From a virus, in the IMG/VR virus record IMGVR_UViG_3300047496_000262, positions 1 to 64,000 of that record: DNA of 64,000 nucleotides, one strand, 5' to 3'. The stretch's first letter is position 1, and each line of letters starts with the position of its first letter. Made by a program: the position numbers and the translations under genes. A model generated the notes under the pieces. The model was not told where the DNA came from and searched no databases. It was given only the letters and a program-made list of their open reading frames with translations. Below are positions 7,881 through 15,001 of the stretch, one piece after another.

Positions 7881-8075
7881 TCAGGCTCCTTTCCACAAAT
7901 CGCTGCGTCCGAATTTCGCCACCGGCTCGCCCTGGTGGCCGCCACCGTCGCCATCGTCGCACCCGTCGCCCTCGCAGTCCGGGCACTGACGCAGATCGGT
8001 CAGCATCTCCGGGTCATCGTCCTGCGGGTCGTGCCGCATCAGCCGGCCATTCAGGCAGCAGAGGTCGCCTTTCAT
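7881..8075 (-). CDS. Small Cys-rich protein, KGDL family copy A
   Basis: 64 aa, MKGDLCCLNGRLMRHDPQ. Contains CPDCEGDGC, a zinc-ribbon-like or DnaJ-like CxxCxGxxC knuckle, followed by a Gly/Asp stretch. Close paralogue of 9180-9374: both share the KGDLxCLxGRLMRHDPQDDDP block and the GRS motif near the end. Start ATG 8075 overlaps the stop of the 110-aa gene. Probably metal binding; role unknown. Confidence 0.8.
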   Translation of the reverse strand: MKGDLCCLNGRLMRHDPQDDDPEMLTDLRQCPDCEGDGCDDGDGGGHQGEPVAKFGRSDLWKGA

Positions 8076-8404
8076 GACCCGCCCTCCCGCTTCCGCTTCC
8101 GCGCCCGATAGATCCGCGCCAGTTCCGCGACGATCAGCGACCCGGCCCGGATCAGATCGCGCTCGGGGGATTTGGGATTGAACATGTCCTCCCACGGCAT
8201 GCCCTCCCACGGCCACAGTTTTTCAGCGCCTATCGGGTTAAAATCAGCAATGCAGTAGGCTGCGGCTGCCGATGGCAGATCCTGTCCATCGCGATAATTG
8301 GCATCGTCCATCTCCAGCGTGTAGCCCTCGACCTCGACCTGCCGGATGCGCTCCAGCCTGATCGCGTCCAGCGCGGCGATGCTTTCGGGGTCCATGTCGG
8401 GCAT
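8072..8404 (-). CDS. Conserved phage protein, 110 aa
   Basis: MPDMDPESIAALDAIRLERI. The pattern ERIRQVEVEGYTLEMDD, then AAAAYCIADF, WPWEGMPWEDMF and ERDLIRAGSLIVAELARIYR matches a small protein widespread in phages of Proteobacteria, with no assigned function. It lies between the two members of duplicated cassette A, so the paralogous pair is interrupted here but not in cassette B (9180-9622). Confidence 0.85.
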   Translation of the reverse strand: MPDMDPESIAALDAIRLERIRQVEVEGYTLEMDDANYRDGQDLPSAAAAYCIADFNPIGAEKLWPWEGMPWEDMFNPKSPERDLIRAGSLIVAELARIYRARKRKREGGS

Positions 8405-8408
8405 TGGG

Positions 8409-8654
8409 TTACTCCTGTCTCTTGCCGGTGCCGCGGCAGTGCGGGCACGCGTCGACCTTGTCACCCCATTCTGCGTAATTAGGGGGCGACTGAACCTCCA
8501 TGGATGCGCCGAACCCGAGGCCCTTGCACGCCGGGCACCGTGCAAGCTCGCTCTCCACAAACTTCGTCAGACTGTTAACCATGCTCGGCACGCGCGCAAA
8601 ACCGGCATTGACCAGCCACTGTTGGCAGCGATACCGCAAGCTCGTAATCACCAT
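8409..8654 (-). CDS. Small zinc-finger-like protein, FVESE family copy A
   Basis: 81 aa, MVITSLRYRCQQWLVNAGF. Two Cys pairs, CPACKGLGFG and CPHCRGTGK, form a DnaJ-type zinc-knuckle pair. Paralogue of 9371-9622 (shared pattern NSLTxFVESE(L/I)ARCP). The start ATG 8654 has a GGGGGAAG ribosome site. The in-frame upstream extension is an integrase-like remnant, not part of this gene. Confidence 0.78.
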   Translation of the reverse strand: MVITSLRYRCQQWLVNAGFARVPSMVNSLTKFVESELARCPACKGLGFGASMEVQSPPNYAEWGDKVDACPHCRGTGKRQE

Positions 8655-8830
8655 CGTCACTTCCCCCTCTCCCCACGCGAGTCGCTTCGCTTGCCCGGCC
8701 TCGGCCAGGGCGGAGCTACGCACCAGATACCGGTCAAGGATCATCTCCACGCTTTTCGGCGTGTGGCCGGTGATCCCGGTGATTTGCAGCGCGGTCACGC
8801 CGGCGGCGTCCAGCCTGCGGCGGTCAGGGC
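8655..8830 (-). pseudogene. Remnant of a tyrosine-integrase C-terminus
   Basis: Directly upstream of and in frame with the 81-aa gene, the minus strand encodes ALQITGITGHTPKSVEMILD followed by RYLVRSSALAEAGQAKRL. This is the shape of a tyrosine recombinase C-terminus: the ITGH histidine box, a short helix, the Tyr in DRYL, then the closing helix. Nothing of the rest of an integrase precedes it, and the 66-aa gene overlaps its start in another frame. Read as a decayed fragment. Confidence 0.5.
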
Positions 8831-8995
8831 GTCGAGGGCGGTGATGGCTTGCCGACGGGCTGCGTCAGTTTGGCGCTTTTCAGCGCGAGCGCGCTTCACG
8901 TCGTCGGCTAGGTATTCGGGCGATCCGACGACTGGACCCATCAATTCCTTCATCGCTCTCGCCACCATTTCCACGGTCGCCGGATCATGGGTCAT
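8795..8995 (-). CDS. Hypothetical protein, 66 aa
   Basis: MTHDPATVEMVARAMKELMG, start ATG 8995 with GGAAAGAACGAGC upstream. Charged helical middle (DDVKRARAEKRQTDAARRQ). The layout, with a short N-terminal helix that often begins x-VARAxxxL, is common among small phage proteins of unknown role. ATGA overlap with the upstream gene. Confidence 0.7.
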   Translation of the reverse strand: MTHDPATVEMVARAMKELMGPVVGSPEYLADDVKRARAEKRQTDAARRQAITALDALTAAGWTPPA

Positions 8996-9180
8996 GCTCG
9001 TTCTTTCCAACTAGCGCAGTAATCGTCGCTGACGGTCCAAGGGCGCATGTTGGTATATACTACACCGCCATACGGCGACGGTTCTTGAAACACTTGTGGC
9101 GGTCGTGCATAGCATTGACCACCCGATTTCTTGTCGGTCGAAATCCAATAACTGCACTCGGCGCATATTCGCAGAGACAT
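8992..9180 (-). CDS. Small Cys-rich protein, 62 aa
   Basis: MSLRICAECSYWISTDKKSG. Cys pattern C-x2-C...C...C with YCASWKE at the end matches small phage proteins with four Cys that likely bind a metal. The start codon overlaps the stop of the KGDL copy B gene (TAATG). Function unknown. Confidence 0.78.
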   Translation of the reverse strand: MSLRICAECSYWISTDKKSGGQCYARPPQVFQEPSPYGGVVYTNMRPWTVSDDYCASWKERA

Positions 9181-9374
9181 TATTGCGCCCTCACTAGCCA
9201 GTTGTGGCTTCGGCCCATCTTGCTGACCGGCTCAGGATAGTCGCCGTTCCAATCGCCGCATCCGTCGCCCGAACAGTCCGGGCACTCCCCGATGTCGGTT
9301 TCCAAATCGGGGTCATCGTCCTGCGGGTCGTGTCGCATCAGCCGGCCGGACAGGCAGTAGAGGTCACCTTTCAC
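9180..9374 (-). CDS. Small Cys-rich protein, KGDL family copy B
   Basis: 64 aa. GTG 9374 gives MKGDLYCLSGRLMRHDPQ, with GCGAGGG upstream and overlap with the FVESE copy B gene. CPDCSGDGC knuckle as in copy A (7881-8075); the N-terminal half is nearly identical, the tail differs (NWLVRAQ versus DLWKGA). The pair marks a cassette duplication. Confidence 0.8.
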   Translation of the reverse strand: MKGDLYCLSGRLMRHDPQDDDPDLETDIGECPDCSGDGCGDWNGDYPEPVSKMGRSHNWLVRAQ

Positions 9375-9622
9375 GATCCCTCGCCCAATAGCTCCGCGCC
9401 AGTTCCGCACGGTAACTCCTCTCGCTTGCCCGTTCCTCGGCAGTGCGGGCATGGTTCATCAGGATGCCGTGTATCTATCCGCCAGTCGCAGCCGGTGCCA
9501 TCGCAGTCTGGGCACCGCGCAATCTCGCTTTCGACGAAAGTGGTTAGACTATTCAAAAACCAAGGCACGGCCACAAAGCCTCCATTGCCCAGCCAAGCCT
9601 CGCACCGGTCCCGCAAGCTCAT
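9371..9622 (-). CDS. Small zinc-finger-like protein, FVESE family copy B
   Basis: 83 aa, MSLRDRCEAWLGNGGFVAVP, strong site GGCGGAGG before ATG 9622. Cys pairs CPDCDGTGC and CPHCRGTGK. Same order of motifs as copy A (8409-8654). Longer upstream frames have no support. Adjacent and coupled to KGDL copy B. Confidence 0.8.
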   Translation of the reverse strand: MSLRDRCEAWLGNGGFVAVPWFLNSLTTFVESEIARCPDCDGTGCDWRIDTRHPDEPCPHCRGTGKREELPCGTGAELLGEGS

Positions 9623-9671
9623 TTCTCGACCTCCGCCTTCATCCCGGCCATCGTGTTGACGGCGATGACGA

Positions 9672-9815
9672 TCAGGCCGGATAGCGCGTGGCGATCGCGC
9701 GAGCGGCCTCGCGGAGCAGCACAGCGGCTTGATGGGCATCGGCGGCGCTGATCGGCGCCAGACGACAGTCGATCTTGTAAGCCCATTGCAGCAGGGTCTC
9801 GGGGGTTACGGTCAT
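9672..9815 (-). CDS. Short hypothetical protein, 47 aa
   Basis: MTVTPETLLQWAYKIDCRLA then an Ala-rich helix (AAVLLREAARAIATRYPA). ATG 9815 overlaps the stop of the 60-aa gene (ATGA). Composition and coupling fit a real small helical protein. The 50 bases after it carry an unassigned frame ending exactly at the next gene's start. Confidence 0.6.
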   Translation of the reverse strand: MTVTPETLLQWAYKIDCRLAPISAADAHQAAVLLREAARAIATRYPA

Positions 9816-9994
9816 GTCTCGTCTCCGTCCCATCCGCACTGCTTGGCGAATTTGAACAGTGCCAGCAGCGTGGGTCCTTCCAAATATATCGTGTGCCGCT
9901 GGCCGTCCCGGTCGGCATGGATCGCGATGTCCCAGCCGCGGAACTCGGCATAGACGCCATCGCCCAGGTATTGCCGTATCGTATCATCGGGCAT
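9812..9994 (-). CDS. Hypothetical protein, 60 aa
   Basis: MPDDTIRQYLGDGVYAEFRG. It has a beta-hairpin rich middle (WDIAIHADRDGQRHTIYLEG) and a short final helix. The motif YLGDGVYAxxxG...IxLEPxxLxxLxxF is widespread in small phage proteins of unknown function. GGACACGACA before ATG 9994. Overlaps the end of the upstream 173-aa gene. Confidence 0.8.
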   Translation of the reverse strand: MPDDTIRQYLGDGVYAEFRGWDIAIHADRDGQRHTIYLEGPTLLALFKFAKQCGWDGDET

Positions 9995-10505
9995 TGTCGT
10001 GTCCTTTCAGAAGGTCGTTGACCTCCGCGACGAACTTGCATGTGCAGGTATCGTCCGCGGGGCAGTCCGGGGTTTCGTGGATGCCGCCATGGTGTTCCGC
10101 ATACCGCGCCAGCGCCGCCGTCAGCCGCTCCGCGCGCCTTGTCGACCCGAACTCGGTCAGGTCGAACTCGTTGCTGATCGTCATCCCGCCGGCCAAGTAA
10201 AGCGGCACGTAAGCCTCTGGCCCGAAGCCCAGCCGGTCATAGATCAGATAGCGGAACGTGCCGCCCTGTTCCGCGTGATCGACGATCTTGCCGAACACCC
10301 AGGCGGTCACCGCCAGCTTGGTTTCGTCGGGGCAAGCAGCCACCAGCGCCGGGTATTCGGCGGCAATATAGGCTGTGCGGGTGTTGATCGCATCGGCCAT
10401 CTGTTGCATCAGTTCCGGCCCGACCGGGAGAGCACCCTGGCCCGTCGTGGCGGCGTCCAGCAGGGCCTTGTCGGTCGAGTGGATCAGAGGTTCCGGCTCA
10501 GTCAT
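9984..10505 (-). CDS. Hypothetical protein, 173 aa
   Basis: MTEPEPLIHSTDKALLDAAT. Helical in the first 90 residues, with a possible Cys cluster near the C-terminus (DCPADDTCTCKF). The start ATG 10505 overlaps the stop of the 73-aa gene by ATGA. No recognised domain and no membrane segment. Middle of the minus-strand accessory operon. Confidence 0.75.
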   Translation of the reverse strand: MTEPEPLIHSTDKALLDAATTGQGALPVGPELMQQMADAINTRTAYIAAEYPALVAACPDETKLAVTAWVFGKIVDHAEQGGTFRYLIYDRLGFGPEAYVPLYLAGGMTISNEFDLTEFGSTRRAERLTAALARYAEHHGGIHETPDCPADDTCTCKFVAEVNDLLKGHDNAR

Positions 10506-10723
10506 ATTTCTGTCCACCGCACATGAGCGCCGGCCAAACCGCAATATCCTTCATCCGGACTGTAGAGGCGCCACATCATGCAGTCGGACGCGAGGCACGG
10601 GGTCATGGCGGCCTGCCCGTCATCCAGCCACCGGTTTGCGCTCGTCGGGGTTGGCTCGTAGTGAATAAACTGACGCCCCATCGGGCAGTGCTTCGTGCGG
10701 GCGATTTCGGCTTCGTCGGTCAT
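10502..10723 (-). CDS. Small Cys-rich phage protein, 73 aa
   Basis: MTDEAEIARTKHCPMGRQFI. The layout ARTKxCP ... CLASDCMMWR ... GYCGLAG is a recurrent small phage family with four conserved Cys that probably bind zinc or an iron-sulfur cluster. ATGA overlaps on both sides. Function unknown. Confidence 0.82.
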   Translation of the reverse strand: MTDEAEIARTKHCPMGRQFIHYEPTPTSANRWLDDGQAAMTPCLASDCMMWRLYSPDEGYCGLAGAHVRWTEI

Positions 10724-11325
10724 GACGGATCTTTCGCAAAACTGGCGATCACTGCATCCAAGCGGCGCAACGCATAACTGAGCCGGTCCATATCAAACCC
10801 GTGATTCCATTCGCTTACGGCATTCCGCGCAGCGTCGAGCAACCGGGCCATCGGGTGCTTATCACATCGGGCGATATGGGCCTTGAGCATGTCCGCCATG
10901 GCGACCGGCGTGCCGGGATCCGGGCCGTAGCGGTGCCCGCAATAGACGCAGTTCACGGTCATGCCGGCTTGCAGATCGTCCACCCACTTGCTCAATTGCG
11001 AGATCTGCTTTCGCTGTTCCACGTCGGCACCTTCGGCCAGATAGATCCGATGCGAATAATCGCGCTCGTCATCGACGATCAGCATGGCGTAATCCGGAAA
11101 CTCGAAGACATGCGCGATGAACGCTTTGACGATGGCATCCGAATCGGTGTGGTTATAGGTGCCGCCGAACACCATTCGCGGGCTTTGCTTTTGGCGATTC
11201 ATGAACTGATCAACCCGCGCCATGATCGTGGCACCGCGCTGGGTGATGATCGCGTTGATGCGATGCAGGATTGATAGATCCTCGCCCTCACGGAGATGCA
11301 GGATGATGCTGGTGACGACTGACAT
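10720..11325 (-). CDS. Hypothetical zinc-finger protein, 201 aa
   Basis: MSVVTSIILHLREGEDLSIL. Residues 1-110 look like a mixed alpha/beta fold similar to immunity or host-interaction proteins. A single C-x2-C...H-x3-C finger (VNCVYCGHRYG ... HIARC) follows, then a helical tail. Start ATG 11325 heads this part of the operon. No family was recognised with confidence. Confidence 0.78.
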   Translation of the reverse strand: MSVVTSIILHLREGEDLSILHRINAIITQRGATIMARVDQFMNRQKQSPRMVFGGTYNHTDSDAIVKAFIAHVFEFPDYAMLIVDDERDYSHRIYLAEGADVEQRKQISQLSKWVDDLQAGMTVNCVYCGHRYGPDPGTPVAMADMLKAHIARCDKHPMARLLDAARNAVSEWNHGFDMDRLSYALRRLDAVIASFAKDPS

Positions 11326-11336
11326 TGTGGGCCTCC

Positions 11337-11702
11337 CTAGAACCAGACGCGGCGGTGGAACAGCACGGCTGGCCCGTAGATCTCTGCCAAGGTGTCGGGC
11401 GGTGTGCCGGGATACGCCCGCAGCCAGTTGGCGCGGTAGATCCGCGTGGCGTCGTCATTGACGGGCAGGCGCTTCAAGGTGCCTTCCTCATCCACGAACA
11501 TATCAAGGTAATCGTCATCACGCGTCACCTTGGCCTTGGTTTCCGAGCCCGGCCGCAATACCGTGACGTGTTCCAGGCAAGCGCCGTCCAGAAACGGCGT
11601 GACCAGGGTTTTCAGCCGGTCGTAGCCGGGTTCTTCCGGCAGATCAGCCGAATGCGGTTCCGCCGGTTGGCCCGGCCGGTAGACAGTGAAATCGGTCTGC
11701 AT
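11337..11702 (-). CDS. DUF3846-like protein
   Basis: 121 aa, MQTDFTVYRPGQPAEPHSAD. The stretch MFVDEEGTLKRLPVNDDATR followed by IYGPAVLF matches the core of DUF3846, small proteins found in phages and plasmids with unknown biochemical role. The first 59 bases overlap the end of the HNH gene in another frame. ATG 11702 chosen because it starts the conserved domain. Confidence 0.75.
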   Translation of the reverse strand: MQTDFTVYRPGQPAEPHSADLPEEPGYDRLKTLVTPFLDGACLEHVTVLRPGSETKAKVTRDDDYLDMFVDEEGTLKRLPVNDDATRIYRANWLRAYPGTPPDTLAEIYGPAVLFHRRVWF

Positions 11703-12162
11703 GATCGTGGTCTTTCGGTTGGGTGTTGGGTTCGGTCGGGCCCCGCTGGGCGGACGGCCAGAAATCACCCAGGCTGCCGGGGCCTGGCTGAATGGGATGC
11801 TGGATTTCCTTGGATACCGGAATCGGATCGAACGACTTGTGGGTTCGGGACCGGGCCTCGCGCCGGATGCGGGTGGCATTGACACCGCACAGGCCATGCA
11901 CCGGCAGGCCGACAGTGGCGACCAGCGCTTCGCGCGAGGCCACGAACTCGTCCTCGGTCATGCTGCCCTTGAGCGCGTTGCATTGCCAGCAGGCGCCCAC
12001 GATGTTGTCGCGCCGATCAGGACCGCCGCGGCCCTTGGGCAATCGATGGTCGACGGTGACCGCCAGATTGCCCAGATCCATCACCATCTGGCGCCCACAA
12101 TAAAAGCAGGCGCCGGCTTGTTCGCGGAGCAGGGATCGGCGGAGTGCGGTGTTGTCGCCCAT
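11644..12162 (-). CDS. HNH endonuclease
   Basis: 172 aa. ACFYCGRQM supplies the first Cys pair, VTVDHRLPKGRGGPDRRDN the His-containing beta-hairpin, and GACWQCNALKGSM the second Cys pair with Asn and Lys, a complete McrA-type HNH fold in residues 15-70. It cleaves DNA; the role could be homing, packaging-associated nicking or host DNA attack. It is the first gene after promoter 12271-12299. The C-terminal 60 residues overlap the next gene and may be disordered. Confidence 0.92.
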   Translation of the reverse strand: MGDNTALRRSLLREQAGACFYCGRQMVMDLGNLAVTVDHRLPKGRGGPDRRDNIVGACWQCNALKGSMTEDEFVASREALVATVGLPVHGLCGVNATRIRREARSRTHKSFDPIPVSKEIQHPIQPGPGSLGDFWPSAQRGPTEPNTQPKDHDHADRFHCLPAGPTGGTAFG

Positions 12163-12270
12163 GGCTCATCCCCGGCGGCAAGGCCGCGTCGTGGCAGGGA
12201 AGGGTCTGGCGGCGGTCACTGGTCGCTCCTGGTGCGGTGTCGGGCGGCTGGGCCAGCGGGACAGGGCAAG

Positions 12271-12299
12271 ACACTAGCAGGCTTGTCGCGTTTACGCAA
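12271..12299 (-). promoter_or_regulatory. Sigma70-like promoter with palindrome overlapping -35
   Basis: On the minus strand TTGCGT (12299-12294), 17-bp spacer, TAGTGT (12276-12271). The 14-bp element TTGCG-TAAA-CGCGA (12286-12299) overlaps the -35 box. It would transcribe the HNH gene and the operon below it. One of seven such sites in the window. Confidence 0.7.
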
Positions 12300-12325
12300 G
12301 TGTTGCGCGACCGGTTCGGGGGCGC

Positions 12326-12622
12326 TCAACGCCATTCCCCGGCGATGAACATCTGCATCTTGGAGTCGTGGAATCGGGACCAGTGCCGGCCGCACTGGCA
12401 TCGGGTGAGGATTACCGCCGGTTCGATGATCCAGTAGAAATGATCGGACCGCCACAGGCGCGATTCCGCGATCTCGGATTTGAACCGGGCAATCGGGTGG
12501 CCGTAATCGCAGGTGACCAATTGCAGCGCCTTGGCCCAGACCAAAGGCGGCGGGGCCGGCGTGCTGGTGACCGGTTGCAGCAGCGGGTGATCGCTGGCCT
12601 TGGCGGGCGGGCCGGCCGTCAT
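12326..12622 (-). CDS. Hypothetical protein, 98 aa
   Basis: MTAGPPAKASDHPLLQPVTS. Pro-rich N-terminus, then Cys at LVTCDYGHP and RCQCGRHW, with several Trp/His near the end. ATGA overlap with the stop of the acyltransferase gene supports the start at 12622. No recognised domain. The 160 bases after it, down to the HNH start, hold the promoter above. Confidence 0.7.
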   Translation of the reverse strand: MTAGPPAKASDHPLLQPVTSTPAPPPLVWAKALQLVTCDYGHPIARFKSEIAESRLWRSDHFYWIIEPAVILTRCQCGRHWSRFHDSKMQMFIAGEWR

Positions 12623-13797
12623 AATTGAGCGACCTCGGTAGAGTCCGAATAGATCTGCGCATAGATCGCCCGGCGCATCGGTTCCTCGAACCGCCGATAG
12701 CTGAAATCGGCCACCAGCCACACCATGCCGATGAAGGTCGCGAACGCCACCGGCCAGCCGACGCGCTGAGAGAGCGGCGCCAGCAGCCACAGGATGGGCG
12801 TGTGCAGCAGATAGGCTCCGAAGCTGACCCGGCCCAGCGCCGCCACGGGGGAGAGGATTTGCGGCAGATGATCGCCCGCGACCTGGGCATGGGCCATGAC
12901 CAGTGCCGTGCCGCCGGCCAGCATCTCGGGCGCTATGGCGCGGGTGACAAGCTGGTAGGGGCCGATGGCTTGGAGCACGAGGCCGGTGGCGAGCAGGATC
13001 CAGCCGGTGATGCCGACATGCGGTGCGGCGAACACGGCACGGGCATCCGGCACCGCCCAGGCGGCCATTGCCCCGATGGCGATCATCTCGAACCCAAAGG
13101 CCGAGTTGGCCTCGACCGCGACGATTGAGGCCCCGTTGCAGAGGAGCGCCAGTTTGATGCAGAACCCGCCCCCGGCGATGCAGGCCAGCACCGCGATCAG
13201 ATCGACCGGCCGTGGCAGCCCGCGCACCAGCCACGGATAGGCCAGATAGAATTGCTCCTCGACCGCCAGCGACCACAGCACGACAAAGGCAAGCCCGTAA
13301 TCGGCACCGGAGAAGATGCGGTACCAGTTGCACATGAAGAACGCGATGGAAGCCCCGAACCAGCCATCGCCAAAGGGGGCGTCACCCGCCGGCATCAGCG
13401 CCACCTGATAAAGGTGATCATGCTGGACGGTGAGGGAGATGGCGCCCAGGACGGCCACCAGCATGGCAAAGAGCGGCCAGATCCGGGAAAAGCGCCGCGC
13501 ATAGAAGGCGTGGATGCCTCTACGGGCCGGATCCCACAGGCTGCGGGTGATGACATAGCCCGAGATGGCAAAGAAGATGGTGACGCCCTCGACCCCCAGG
13601 ATCATCAGCCGATTCCAGTGCGGGCTGTCGGCCAGATCGGCGATCGGCACCGCGATGTCGGTGCAGAAGAAATGGGTGACCAGCACCAAGAGGACGGCAA
13701 GGCCGCGCAACACGTCGATGGCGAAGGAGCGGTCAGGGTTCACGGTTGCTTCTCCGATGGCGTGTAACTCGCGTGTGGTTATTTTTATATTTATCAT
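12619..13797 (-). CDS. Acyltransferase-3 family membrane O-acyltransferase
   Basis: 392 aa, multi-spanning inner-membrane protein of the OafA/NodX type. The start MINIKITTRELHAIGEATVN at 13797 leads into FAIDVLRGLAVLLVLVTHFF (TM1). Then come VEGVTIFFAISGYVITRSLW and FYARRFSRIWPLF, both family signatures, LWSLAVEEQFYLAYP, and a series of hydrophobic helices to about residue 370. Such enzymes acetylate surface polysaccharide. In a phage this points to lysogenic conversion of the host receptor (superinfection exclusion). It stands in a coupled minus-strand operon. Confidence 0.92.
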   Translation of the reverse strand: MINIKITTRELHAIGEATVNPDRSFAIDVLRGLAVLLVLVTHFFCTDIAVPIADLADSPHWNRLMILGVEGVTIFFAISGYVITRSLWDPARRGIHAFYARRFSRIWPLFAMLVAVLGAISLTVQHDHLYQVALMPAGDAPFGDGWFGASIAFFMCNWYRIFSGADYGLAFVVLWSLAVEEQFYLAYPWLVRGLPRPVDLIAVLACIAGGGFCIKLALLCNGASIVAVEANSAFGFEMIAIGAMAAWAVPDARAVFAAPHVGITGWILLATGLVLQAIGPYQLVTRAIAPEMLAGGTALVMAHAQVAGDHLPQILSPVAALGRVSFGAYLLHTPILWLLAPLSQRVGWPVAFATFIGMVWLVADFSYRRFEEPMRRAIYAQIYSDSTEVAQL

Positions 13798-14699
13798 CAC
13801 GCCGCCCCTGCGATCAGGCTGGCCTGCGGGTTCAGCCGGGCCGCCAGATCGTGCCACGCCCGAGGCTTTTCGTGGATGATGCGGCCTTCATAGGTCGCCC
13901 CGCCCTTTTCCTTCGGCGCCAGTTCGAGACCCAGGCGCGCGGCTTCTTGCAGAAGGAAGGCGGCGCTGCGCTGGGGGTGATTGACCTTTAATGCCCGCAC
14001 ATAGGGGTTGTTGGACGGGTGCCCGTATTGCTTGAAGTGCAGCGCCGCGCGGGCCAGGGTGGCGGCAGCATGGGCCTGGGCCAGCCAGTGGAACTCCATC
14101 GGCCGGGCGCCGGGGCCGCTTTCGCCGCCGGTCAGGATCCAATCGGCCCCGGTGAAATCAACCTCGTCGACCGGACCGATCAGCGGCTCGACCGAGACGA
14201 AGGCGCAGAAATCGCCCGCCTGATCCTTCAAGCGGCGCAGCAGGTTCATCCGGCCCGCCACCTGATTATCCTCAATGGAAACGCCCAGCCAGATCTGTTG
14301 CGGGATGCCACTGTTGCCGTAGCGATCGGCCATGATCCGCCGCATGCGGACCGGCCGCTTGGTCAGGATCTGAAAGATGATATCGGGGTGGGTCTCGAAC
14401 GCGTCCAGGCATTGATGGATGAAGGCGTCGGGAATGTCCTGATGCCAGAAATCGGACAGGCTGTTGACGAAGATCATCTTGGGCTCAAGCGTTCCGCTTT
14501 CCGTTCTTGTGGGGCGGAACTTGCGGATATCGGCCAAGCGATGCGGGAAGAACGCCATCTGGTCGAAATCGGCCCGCAGCCGGTTATTGACCAGATGTTC
14601 GGCGTAGCAATGGGCGCACCCATCGGAGATCTTGGAGCACCCGCGCGTCAGATTGAGCGTGCCGGTACACCAGGAAATATTCGATGCTAAAACGGTCAT
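13797..14699 (-). CDS. DUF5131 (phage Gp37/Gp68) family protein
   Basis: 300 aa. N-terminal WCTGTLNLTRGCSKISDGCA then HCYAEHL gives the Cys set typical of the family, a radical-SAM-like fold. Next come IFVNSLSDFWH, IFQILTKRP, WLGVSIEDNQ, FVSVEPLIGP and WILTGGESGPGARP, all family signatures in order. The biochemical role is not known. It is the first gene after promoter 14746-14774 and is coupled to the acyltransferase. Confidence 0.93.
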   Translation of the reverse strand: MTVLASNISWCTGTLNLTRGCSKISDGCAHCYAEHLVNNRLRADFDQMAFFPHRLADIRKFRPTRTESGTLEPKMIFVNSLSDFWHQDIPDAFIHQCLDAFETHPDIIFQILTKRPVRMRRIMADRYGNSGIPQQIWLGVSIEDNQVAGRMNLLRRLKDQAGDFCAFVSVEPLIGPVDEVDFTGADWILTGGESGPGARPMEFHWLAQAHAAATLARAALHFKQYGHPSNNPYVRALKVNHPQRSAAFLLQEAARLGLELAPKEKGGATYEGRIIHEKPRAWHDLAARLNPQASLIAGAA

Positions 14700-14745
14700 T
14701 TTCGGTTCCTTTCTTGCTTAGAAGGCGGCAACAGCCTGATCGGGG

Positions 14746-14774
14746 AGTATGCGCGTACGCGAATTTTGATGCAA
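14746..14774 (-). promoter_or_regulatory. Sigma70-like promoter with embedded palindrome
   Basis: Minus strand TTGCAT (14774-14769), 17-bp spacer, CATACT (14751-14746). The spacer holds the 14-bp element (A)TGCG-CGTA-CGCGA (14749-14762). It lies about 50 bases upstream of the DUF5131 start, with GGAACC before the ATG. Confidence 0.65.
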
Positions 14775-14779
14775 GGGAA

Positions 14780-15001
14780 TCATTCAGGCGGCGGTGTGCG
14801 GGCCGGCGGAATGCCGCGCGGATTCTTGATGCGTTCAATTTCGGCGCGGAGTCGGTCGACCTTGTGCTGGGCACAGATCCGGATGAGATCTATCCAAGCA
14901 CTACCGGCGGCTGCGAACTGATCGCCGTTATGAGCCAGCGTCCTGGCATGCACTATCGCCGTCTGAAAGCTAGCCGCAATCGTTTTGTCGTGCTGCGGCA
15001 T
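14780..15001 (-). CDS. Hypothetical protein, 73 aa
   Basis: MPQHDKTIAASFQTAIVHAR. Helical, ending in a Pro-rich tail (NPRGIPPARTPPPE). The start at 15001 lies 32 bases inside the end of the 428-aa gene. It is the last gene before the promoter of the next unit. Function unknown. Confidence 0.65.
   Translation of the reverse strand: MPQHDKTIAASFQTAIVHARTLAHNGDQFAAAGSAWIDLIRICAQHKVDRLRAEIERIKNPRGIPPARTPPPE

Noticed and set aside
7281-7989. Long plus-strand frames antisense to the pentapeptide gene
   Set aside because: They exist only because the repeat DNA lacks stops on both strands; products are pure repeats with no ribosome site.
12326-13333. Long minus-strand frame in another phase inside the acyltransferase gene
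   Set aside because: It is a shadow of the membrane protein; only the final 98 codons (12326-12622) have an independent start and context.
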